A stretch of DNA of 49,021 nucleotides from Flavobacteriaceae bacterium. Lineage in GTDB: Bacteria; Bacteroidota; Bacteroidia; Flavobacteriales; Flavobacteriaceae. This document shows, in pieces, positions 41,969 to 49,021 of the stretch (positions within the stretch are counted from its first letter, which is position 1; every line of letters starts with the position of its first letter). Below the pieces are notes generated by a model. That model saw only the letters and a program-made list of their open reading frames with translations. It was not told the DNA's origin and did not search any database. A program made the translations under genes and the position numbers. The stretch is taken from assembly GCA_947457105.1 (NCBI GenBank), contig CANGUP010000004.1, positions 1-49,021 of the forward strand, given 5' to 3'.

Positions 41969-42200
41969 CTAATTAACCACTTTCTTAGTAGCCTTAAACC
42001 CATCAATAGTAGTAACTTGAACTAATAACACTTGATTCGTTGTCCCTACATTGATTTTAGTTTCTGAAGCATTGATGTTGGTTTTTGTAACCAATACTCT
42101 ACCTCTAATATCGTAGATAGTTACTTCTTTCATTGTAGTTCCAGAAGTTCTTACCACTACATCATTTTGTTGTTTGATAACATTGATGCTGTTTGATGTA
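41969..42200 (-). other. T9SS C-terminal sorting domain (part of the giant protein)
   Basis: The final 75 or so codons encode IEDNNFTSNSINVIKQQNDV, then EVTIYDIRGRVL and the closing KKVVN. This is the beta-sandwich tail that directs substrates through the type IX secretion system and is then removed or used for surface attachment. The YDIRGRVLVTKTNINAS wording resembles the type C variant known from Flavobacterium, but I cannot separate it firmly from type A by eye. Confidence 0.85.
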
Positions 42201-45200
42201 AAGTTGTTATCCTCTATATCTAAAGCTGTTTGGTAAACCAATTCAAAACGATTTGCAAATGTTCCTGCTGCCGATGTGAAGGTGTAAGGCGAACTCAAGT
42301 TATGGTAAGAACCATCTTGATTGTCTTTAATGTAAATAGCTTGTGCACCACCTGTGAACAATCCGTCAACATGATTTATTGCAAAAGTATAGTTTCCTGC
42401 AGTTGTAACTTTATAGTTCAACGGAACTACATCGCTTGCTTGGAATGGCGTTGGACGACCTTGAATAACATATTCTGTACTTCCAATAATCATGTTTAAA
42501 GCCACTGGTCCATCGTTAAAATATTTACTATCGTATGCGTCAGCTCCAGAAGTAGCATTAGTGAAATACCCAACAACTGCCTGAGAATAAGCTCCTCCAG
42601 TTCCTGTTAAGTTCAACCAAACACGGTGTGCTTCATTGGTTGGCGTAGCACTTGTAGTAGTTTTAAAGAATTGATTAGCATTATTAGCAATACGTTGACC
42701 ATTATTAAATTCTAATGACGTTGCGCCATCTTTTGCCTCAACAAAGAAACCTTGTCCTGTTTGAATTACTCCATTTGGTGAATTAGTATTTGCTTCTCCA
42801 TTATCTCCAAAAGTTGCCGATGCGGTGTTCCAAGTACAATACGATGGACTTGCCGCATTGTTTGTTTTTCTCCAGAAGTATAAGGTTGACTCAATATTAG
42901 CAGAATTATCGGTTGCAAACTGCGCGATATCAATTGGTGACGGATAAGGATTACCAACAGCATTAAACTGTTGTGTTGCACTTACATTAACCAAAGTAAT
43001 AGTTTTTGTTCCATTGTTTGGAACTCCTGTAAAGCTACCGTTCCAAACAACTGGTGCTGTTGGGTGATTGTAAGGTAAACGAATTAAGTATCCTTTTCCT
43101 GTTGCAAATAATACGTTAGAAGTATCCGTTCCGTTTACTCCAGCGCCATTCAATCCTGTAATATTCAATCCGATTGAACTATTGTTATATAAGTTTGATG
43201 ACGTATCATATACATAAAAACGATTAGCAAACGTGAAAGGTGAAAACGCATACAATCCTTGACCTGTAACCGGTGAAGACCATAAGGTATAATCTAAACG
43301 AATTAATGGATTGGTTTGACGTTTCACTATAATGTTTCCTGTATTAACAGCAGATGCGTTAGATTGTAATAAATTAGCATTATTGTTTAAAGTAAAACTA
43401 CCAGATGCTACCGCTATAGCTCCATTTAAATTTACATTAATTCCAGATGTAACACTCACAATAGCATTATTAGAAACTGAAATACTACAAGCATCAAAGT
43501 CAGCTCCTATGGTGTAATTTCCTGTAAAGCTAACCGCTTTTGTACTTGTTGGTGTACCATTACTCCATGAAGTTCCATCCCAAGTAGTTGACTCTATAAT
43601 TACTATAGAAGAACCAGATAAAGTAGCTGAACAAGTTCCATCTGTTACAGAAATTAAATTCAAGGTTTGAGTAGCTGTAGCTGCTGATACTGTAACCGTA
43701 GCAGAACCACTTGTTAAAGTAGCTGTTGCATTAGAACCTCCATTTAAATTATAAGTAACTACAGCTCCAGAAGTACCTGCTAAGGTGAAAGTAATATTAC
43801 TTCCTGAACAAACAACTGGACCATTATTGCCAGAAATACTAGCAGTTGGTAGTGGGTTGACAGTAATTACTACTGCATTTGATGTTGCAGGTGAACCTGT
43901 TAAACAAGGTGTCGCATTCGAAGTCATTTCAACTGTAACTACATCATTATTTGCTAAAGTTGTAGAGGTGAATGTTGAAGCTGTCTCACCTAAAACTGTC
44001 TCACCATTTACAGACCATTGATAAGTTGGAGTTGAACCGCCATTAGTTGGTGTAGCTGTAAAAGTTACACTTGCTCCAGAGCATATTGTTGTTGTTCCTG
44101 TTGCTATACTTACGCTCGCTGGTATACTCGGAATCACCGTAATTGTCATTGTAGCGCTACTAGCACATTGCCCAATTGTTGGGGTAAAGGTGTAAGTAGT
44201 AGTAACTAAATTAGTAACTGCAGGCGACCAAGTACCAATAATTCCATCAACAGAAGTGGTTGGTAAGTCAGCCAAAGGAGCTCCTGAACAAATCGCAGGT
44301 ACTTGTGTAAATGTTGGAGCAGCAGGTTGTGTTCCTGTTACATCCCATGAACAAGAAGTTGTATTGAAGTTAGCTGTTTGCCAACAAGCCAATCCTGTTG
44401 GAGCAGCTGGTTGTGTTCCTGTTACATCCCATAAACAAGTAGTGGTATTTAAGTTTGCCGTTTGCCAACAAGCCAATCCTGTTGGAGCAGCTGGTTGTGT
44501 TACTGTTATAGTAAATGAAGTTGTTGTAGCGGTATTTGTTCCGTCGGTCCCGCTTAAAGTAACCGTGGTAACTCCTTTATTAAAAGAAAGTACCCCACTA
44601 CTTGTCCCATCGGATATTCCTAGTACAGTTCCCGTTGAAGCTCCTGAAAGAGTATACCCCCAGGTAGCTCCAGAACAATTGTCATTTATAGGATCCGCAA
44701 TGGTATAGTTAGCCGCACAAGTGCCAGAAATCACATCTATGGATTGGTTATTCGGACTAGTTAAAGTTGGCACTGCATTATCAATTACAGTTACGGTAAA
44801 GGAGCAAGATCCCGTGTTCCCGACGCTATCGGTAACCGTCCAAGTCACCGTAGTTAAGCCCTTGTTGAAGACCACACCAGCAAGTGTATTGCTTCCAGTT
44901 CCTGAAGTTGCACCAGCGAGTGTGTAATTAGTTGCAGTTACTCCGCAGTTGTCAATACTTCCCGAAGGGTCAAATTCTGCGCCCACGGTGGTGTAATTAC
45001 AAGCAAGTGCTTGGGTATTTCGGATGGGATCAGAAACAGTAACTTCTGCACCGAGATTGCTCAATGTGCCTTGGTTCGTCCAGGTATTCGTATTAAAGTT
45101 AAAAGATGCGGTTTGGCGACCGCTGCCAACAATCGACCACTTCTTGTTAGCCGGACCATTTGCAGACTGATTTATAACAAGCCAATATGTAGTTCCTGCT

Positions 45201-48200
45201 ACCAAATCGTAATTTGAGCTGAAGTTATTAATATTAACAAAGTTGCTTGTATTTGTTGCTGCACTATTAATTGGGAAATCAGACCAGTTAACTGTCTTCA
45301 AGGAAGCAAGAAGTGCCGTAGGAATAGCTCCGCTACCACTCCACAACTGCACATCGAATGTAGTGCTCCCTCCAGTTGAAGCATTCGATCTGTAGAGGTT
45401 AAGCTTGATGTTCGACACAGACCCGTTGGCGTTGGCAGTAAATTGCTGAGCCCAACGAGAGATGTTGGCAAAGGACTTATCACTAGCGGCAGTTCCTCCG
45501 CCGGGTGCGAGGTTATTGTAAACATTCACCTGCGCACCATTAAATGTGGAAGATACCGTTGGATTCTGGATATCGTTAACCGTTACGGTAAAAGTACATG
45601 AAGTACTACCACATGAATTAGTAGCTGTAGCGGTAACTGTTGTTGTTCCAACAGGAAAACTTGTTCCTGAGTTTTGAGAATAGATAACTGTTGGAGCAGG
45701 TGAACCTGTTACAGTAGCTGCAACAAAATTTACTATTGCACTGCATTCCCCAAAAGCAGTATTGACAGATACATTAGCAGGGCAACTAATTGTTGGTGCT
45801 GTATTAATTGTCAAGTTTAAAGTAGCCGTATTACAGCCCGTTTCAAAAATAGTTCCTGATTGGGCAGTAGTATAGACTTGTCCATTGGCTGGCCAAAAAT
45901 AGCTTTGACCAGAACAAATAGAAGTAGTTACACTTCCTGCAGTAGTATTTAGATTTACCGTTACCGTAGAAGAACCAGTTATTGTATCTGGACAAACTCC
46001 ATTAGTTATAGAAACTAAATTTAATGTTTGGTTAGTAGTAGCTCCTGTTACAGTAACGGTAGCCGTTCCGCTTGTTAAAGTAACTGTAGAATTTGCTCCT
46101 CCATTTAAGTTATAAGTAACCACAGCTCCTGAAGTACCTGTTAAGGTAAAAGTTGCATCAACTCCCGAACATATTGGACCATTATTTGATGAAATACTTG
46201 CCGTAGCCAATGGGTTAACTGTTAAAACACCACTATTATTTGTTGTTCCATTCCAGAAACCTCCACCACCAGCATTATAACCTCCATACTGCCAATCGCA
46301 AGTACCTTGCTTGTAACGGAACGCATAATAAAAAGTTCCAGATGAAGGTGGAGAAAGTGTATATAAATATTCGTCGTTATTTCCTGTAACAGCAGGATTA
46401 TGAGAAGCTGTAAACCAGTTGCTCCAAGTTGAAGGATTTGAATTTGTGCCACTATAACCAAATTCAACCGTAATTCCGGCACCTTGTCCAGCACCATTAG
46501 TTACCCCAGACTCAAAAACTTGTCCATAAGCCGTAAAACTAGCTCCTTCGCAAACCGTTTGTGAACCTGGAAATTGTAAATTAGTGTAATCAATAGCACT
46601 AGAAATCGTTAAAATACCTGTTTGAGTAACAACCGTAGCACATCCATTACCTGTTGTAGTAACAGTATAATTAAACACACCGCCTGCTGAAGGTATGCCG
46701 CTGATAGTAAATACACCAGTATTTAAGGTACCAGACATTCCTGCTGGCAATCCTGTAACCCCAGCTCCAGTAGCACCACCACCCACAGCATAGGTTATAG
46801 CTGTTGGAAGTACTGTATTTTGACAGAACGATTGTACATTAGTACCTAATCCACTAGTTAAACTAATTGTATGAGCAGCATTTGTGTTAACTGTTAAAAC
46901 ACCGTTTACATTAGTAGTTCCGTTCCAGAAACCTCCTCCTGAACCACTGTAACCACCATATTGCCAATCACAAGCACCTGATTTATATCTAAAAGTATAA
47001 TAGTAAACACCATTCAAAGAAGGTGTGAAATTATAAACATATTCGTCGTTATTACCCACATCAGAACCATAACCTGTAGTAAACCAGTTTGTCCAAGTAG
47101 CTGGATTGGTATTAGCAGTATCGTATCCAAACTCAACTGTAATTCCTGAACCTGCTCCTGCACCCGGTGTTACACCTGCTTGAAAAACTTGTCCATAAAC
47201 CGTATAAGTACCACCTTGACAAATCGTTCCCGAAGGAGGAAATTGAAGATTAGCATATCCTACTAGATTCGACACTTGCATAGTGATACCTGCTGAAGTT
47301 ACTGGCGAACCAGCTACACAATTAGCATTTGAAGTCATAACTACTGTTACTACATTCCCATTTGCTAAAGTTGACGTTGTAAAAGTCGAAGCAGTTTCAC
47401 CAGAAATATCACTTCCATTTACACGCCACTGATAAGTTGGTGTTGTTCCTCCATTAGTTGGAGTTGCTGTAAATGTTACACTAGTTCCTGAGCAAATTGC
47501 TCCAGAAGGAACAGCCGCAATACTTACACTAGCCGCAACACTCGGAGTTACGGTAATGGTAACAACTGCAGAAGTAGCCGATGCACATGCACCACTAGTG
47601 ACTACAGCTCTAAAATAAGTTGTAGTTGTTAAATTTCCTATTGTTGCTCCAGCTAAAGTTGCCGCAGTTTCTCCAGAAATATCTGTAAAAGTTATATTAT
47701 CTGGTGAAGATTGCCATTTAATTGTTCCTGTATTTCCTATTAATGAAATATCAGTTGGCTGTGTGTTTTCACAAATTGTTTGATCTGCTGAGACAGTTCC
47801 TGCAACTGACGCCGGAACTAAAGTTACTACAACACTACCTGTCATAGCCAGTGTTAAATTACATGTTCCATTAGTATTAGAAGCCTCTACTGTATAAGTA
47901 CCAGCTACTAATTGATTTCCAAAAGATATTGCGCTACCTGTTCCTGTAACTGGAGAACCAGTATTAGTACCTCCAATTTTTAACTGATAACTAACACCAA
48001 CTTGCGAATTAGCCAAACCAACCGCAACACCTGTAGTCGCACATCCATTTCCACCACCAGTAACGGAGTAAGCAACTGGTTCAACACATGTTACATTTCC
48101 TCTAAAATTAAAATCATTCAAACTTCCTGTTCCTCCTGTATTAGTTGCATTATAACCATATATTCTAAAAGTAATAGTTGATGAAATATCATTAAATGCA

Positions 48201-49021
48201 ACGCCAGATAATGAAAGAGTTTCATTATTTGAGATATTAGTAGCTGTGTTAGAATAAACCCCTAAATCAGTCGAAAAACCATCTAAACTTGAACGTACCG
48301 AAAAGTTTGATGGACCAGAACCAGATCTTTGATTTGTAAAATTAAAATCTTCAAAGTTAATACTATATCCTAAGTTTGGAGTTAATGATAATTCTATATA
48401 ATCATTAGCATCAATTGAGGTAGATAATGTCCAGTTTGTATTTGTATATCTATCATTTCCTGTTGCCCCTGAAATTCCTGAACCCCTAATCACGCCACTT
48501 ACAGTAATATTTGTATCAAAAGTTTGTCCTGTTGTATATGGACTCGTATTACCCGGAGATGAACCAGTAATTGGATTAGCAAAAATACTTACCGGCGCTA
48601 AAGTCACAACAATTGTTCCACTTGTATCTGGTGTTAAAACTCCAGAAGTTGTTGTTAAAGTATAAGAACCAACTGCATCAAATTGTGCAGCATTAAAAGT
48701 AGCTACACCTGCAACAGCTGCTACAGTTACAGTTCCTCCTAAGTTTCCTGGTCCTGATGCTTTAGCGATAGTTACGTTAGCTGTATACCCTGTATCTACT
48801 GAGTTATCTGGTCTTCTTGCTTCAACTGTGAATGAAGTTAAGTTAGTGCTAACATTTCCTGTTGCTGGTACTCCAATAAAAGTTAAATGATCGGCACCTG
48901 CAACCACATTAAATGCAGCGCTTATTCCAGCTGTCAATGGATCACCAGATGTTTGAGTTGCGGTAACTGTTGATCCTGTCCCTGCACTTGCTAAAGTCAC
49001 ACCAGAAACAACAATCGAGTT
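41969..49021 (-). CDS. Giant T9SS-exported multidomain surface protein (5' end beyond window)
   Basis: The frame is open to the window edge, giving 2350 residues with no start seen; the track's M is a GTG inside the frame. From the N-terminal side it shows an Ig-like repeat (VSTNLTSFTVEARRPDN), a jelly-roll-like region, paired Ig-like modules (ASVSIA.., ASISSNNGP..), two NLQFP/ACDWQYGGY modules, HYR-type segments (TISCPANVSVNT, DNCGVTATNYTL), a choice-of-anchor-like module (~45010-45550) and a 28-residue tandem repeat. The last 400 or so residues resemble the end of large Flavobacterium surface proteins (FNAVGNPYPSPIDI), and the final 75 (EVTIYDIRGRVLVTKTNINA, ATKKVVN) are a T9SS sorting tail of type A or C. 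It is probably a cell-surface or secreted adhesin-like protein. Confidence 0.9.
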   Translation of the reverse strand, partial: NSIVVSGVTLASAGTGSTVTATQTSGDPLTAGISAAFNVVAGADHLTFIGVPATGNVSTNLTSFTVEARRPDNSVDTGYTANVTIAKASGPGNLGGTVTVAAVAGVATFNAAQFDAVGSYTLTTTSGVLTPDTSGTIVVTLAPVSIFANPITGSSPGNTSPYTTGQTFDTNITVSGVIRGSGISGATGNDRYTNTNWTLSTSIDANDYIELSLTPNLGYSINFEDFNFTNQRSGSGPSNFSVRSSLDGFSTDLGVYSNTATNISNNETLSLSGVAFNDISSTITFRIYGYNATNTGGTGSLNDFNFRGNVTCVEPVAYSVTGGGNGCATTGVAVGLANSQVGVSYQLKIGGTNTGSPVTGTGSAISFGNQLVAGTYTVEASNTNGTCNLTLAMTGSVVVTLVPASVAGTVSADQTICENTQPTDISLIGNTGTIKWQSSPDNITFTDISGETAATLAGATIGNLTTTTYFRAVVTSGACASATSAVVTITVTPSVAASVSIAAVPSGAICSGTSVTFTATPTNGGTTPTYQWRVNGSDISGETASTFTTSTLANGNVVTVVMTSNANCVAGSPVTSAGITMQVSNLVGYANLQFPPSGTICQGGTYTVYGQVFQAGVTPGAGAGSGITVEFGYDTANTNPATWTNWFTTGYGSDVGNNDEYVYNFTPSLNGVYYYTFRYKSGACDWQYGGYSGSGGGFWNGTTNVNGVLTVNTNAAHTISLTSGLGTNVQSFCQNTVLPTAITYAVGGGATGAGVTGLPAGMSGTLNTGVFTISGIPSAGGVFNYTVTTTGNGCATVVTQTGILTISSAIDYTNLQFPGSQTVCEGASFTAYGQVFESGVTNGAGQGAGITVEFGYSGTNSNPSTWSNWFTASHNPAVTGNNDEYLYTLSPPSSGTFYYAFRYKQGTCDWQYGGYNAGGGGFWNGTTNNSGVLTVNPLATASISSNNGPICSGVDATFTLTGTSGAVVTYNLNGGANSTVTLTSGTATVTVTGATTNQTLNLVSITNGVCPDTITGSSTVTVNLNTTAGSVTTSICSGQSYFWPANGQVYTTAQSGTIFETGCNTATLNLTINTAPTISCPANVSVNTAFGECSAIVNFVAATVTGSPAPTVIYSQNSGTSFPVGTTTVTATATNSCGSTSCTFTVTVNDIQNPTVSSTFNGAQVNVYNNLAPGGGTAASDKSFANISRWAQQFTANANGSVSNIKLNLYRSNASTGGSTTFDVQLWSGSGAIPTALLASLKTVNWSDFPINSAATNTSNFVNINNFSSNYDLVAGTTYWLVINQSANGPANKKWSIVGSGRQTASFNFNTNTWTNQGTLSNLGAEVTVSDPIRNTQALACNYTTVGAEFDPSGSIDNCGVTATNYTLAGATSGTGSNTLAGVVFNKGLTTVTWTVTDSVGNTGSCSFTVTVIDNAVPTLTSPNNQSIDVISGTCAANYTIADPINDNCSGATWGYTLSGASTGTVLGISDGTSSGVLSFNKGVTTVTLSGTDGTNTATTTSFTITVTQPAAPTGLACWQTANLNTTTCLWDVTGTQPAAPTGLACWQTANFNTTSCSWDVTGTQPAAPTFTQVPAICSGAPLADLPTTSVDGIIGTWSPAVTNLVTTTYTFTPTIGQCASSATMTITVIPSIPASVSIATGTTTICSGASVTFTATPTNGGSTPTYQWSVNGETVLGETASTFTSTTLANNDVVTVEMTSNATPCLTGSPATSNAVVITVNPLPTASISGNNGPVVCSGSNITFTLAGTSGAVVTYNLNGGSNATATLTSGSATVTVSAATATQTLNLISVTDGTCSATLSGSSIVIIESTTWDGTSWSNGTPTSTKAVSFTGNYTIGADFDACSISVSNNAIVSVTSGINVNLNGAIAVASGSFTLNNNANLLQSNASAVNTGNIIVKRQTNPLIRLDYTLWSSPVTGQGLYAFSPFTFANRFYVYDTSSNLYNNSSIGLNITGLNGAGVNGTDTSNVLFATGKGYLIRLPYNHPTAPVVWNGSFTGVPNNGTKTITLVNVSATQQFNAVGNPYPSPIDIAQFATDNSANIESTLYFWRKTNNAASPSYCTWNTASATFGDNGEANTNSPNGVIQTGQGFFVEAKDGATSLEFNNGQRIANNANQFFKTTTSATPTNEAHRVWLNLTGTGGAYSQAVVGYFTNATSGADAYDSKYFNDGPVALNMIIGSTEYVIQGRPTPFQASDVVPLNYKVTTAGNYTFAINHVDGLFTGGAQAIYIKDNQDGSYHNLSSPYTFTSAAGTFANRFELVYQTALDIEDNNFTSNSINVIKQQNDVVVRTSGTTMKEVTIYDIRGRVLVTKTNINASETKINVGTTNQVLLVQVTTIDGFKATKKVVN
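44316..44508 (-). repeat. 84-bp tandem repeat, two full copies and a partial third
   Basis: Unit 1 (44316-44399) and unit 2 (44400-44483) are 84 bp each and differ at a limited number of bases; about 25 bp of a third copy follow. Each codes for 28 residues with the pattern QPAAPTGLACWQTANxNTT, including two cysteines and tryptophans. The frame is kept, so copy number could change without breaking the protein. Confidence 0.9.
46215..47260 (-). repeat. Duplicated NLQFP / ACDWQYGGY module in the giant protein
   Basis: Two modules of about 125 residues each (DNA about 46215-46590 and 46880-47260) share NLQFP at the start, GITVEFGY, NDEY and CDWQYGGY, and end FWNGTTNxxGVLTVN. They are separated by an Ig-like spacer (about 46600-46880). 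The copies have diverged at many codons, so the duplication is not recent. The shared EFGY..W..WF..Y..FRYK pattern suggests a carbohydrate-binding-like beta sandwich, but no family is assigned. Confidence 0.8.

Noticed and set aside
44316-44508. 84-bp repeats as a CRISPR array
   Set aside because: The units are contiguous without unique spacers and are in frame within the giant protein.
44256-44708. Plus-strand ORF of 150 aa opposite the giant gene
   Set aside because: It is a shadow of the repeat-rich minus-strand gene; its sequence mirrors the 84-bp repeats and has no recognisable domain.
45298-45525. Minus-strand 75-aa ORF in another frame of the giant gene
   Set aside because: The main frame is continuous through this region; this ORF is only favoured by the higher GC content here.
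48998-49000. GTG as the start of the giant protein (track start)
   Set aside because: The frame stays open to the window edge (NSIVVSG precedes it) and the sequence reads as mid-domain, so the gene is 5'-truncated by the window.

Overview
The window looks like chromosomal DNA from a Bacteroidota member, most likely Flavobacterium or a close relative. It is AT-rich and has almost no Shine-Dalgarno sequences. At least one intergenic region carries a textbook Bacteroidota promoter (TTTG-N19-TANNTTTG). The last gene encodes a giant multidomain secreted protein that ends in a type IX secretion (T9SS) sorting tail. No tRNA, rRNA, CRISPR array or transposase is visible.

From position 1 to 41574 the window is one surface-polysaccharide locus, with every gene but one on the minus strand. 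Read in the direction of transcription (right to left) it holds: a small winged-helix regulator behind a strong promoter (41574-41062); a first Wzm/Wzt ABC exporter pair (41048-38911); an aminotransferase, an acetyltransferase and a WecF-like GT56 transferase, suggesting a 4-acetamido-4,6-dideoxyhexose such as Fuc4NAc (38897-35949); a dense run of GT2, GT4 and GT-D glycosyltransferases with a WbsX/GH99-like protein, a pyruvyltransferase, three acyltransferases, a membrane-anchored GH88/GH105-like hydrolase and an EpsG-like polymerase (35946-14696); a PglC/D/E/F-type module for N,N'-diacetylbacillosamine (14703-10282); the Wza-like export lipoprotein and the Wzc tyrosine autokinase (10193-7072); and, beyond an opposed CpsB-type phosphatase (6298-7065, plus strand), a second Wzm/Wzt pair, an acetyltransferase, two methyltransferases and two more glycosyltransferases (6184-1).

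The genes imply this working model: PglF, PglE and PglD make UDP-diNAcBac; PglC loads it on undecaprenyl phosphate; up to 18 glycosyltransferases, acyl-, pyruvyl- and methyltransferases build and decorate the chain; and Wzm/Wzt and/or the Wza/Wzc machinery export it, under control of Wzc phosphorylation and CpsB dephosphorylation. No Wzx flippase was seen, so one or both ABC pairs may do that job. There are more glycosyltransferases than a single simple repeat unit needs, so more than one glycan may be made.

From 41969 to the right edge lies a separate minus-strand gene for a very large T9SS-exported protein, truncated by the window edge. It is a patchwork of Ig-like, HYR-like and duplicated modules, and one internal stretch is visibly GC-richer. 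A clear intrinsic terminator separates it from the polysaccharide locus. Points worth a second look include the two ABC pairs in one locus, the (YG)13 tail of Wzc, a dyad over the locus promoter, two related gene remnants in the only roomy gaps of the locus, and the hydrolase-like proteins among the biosynthetic genes.
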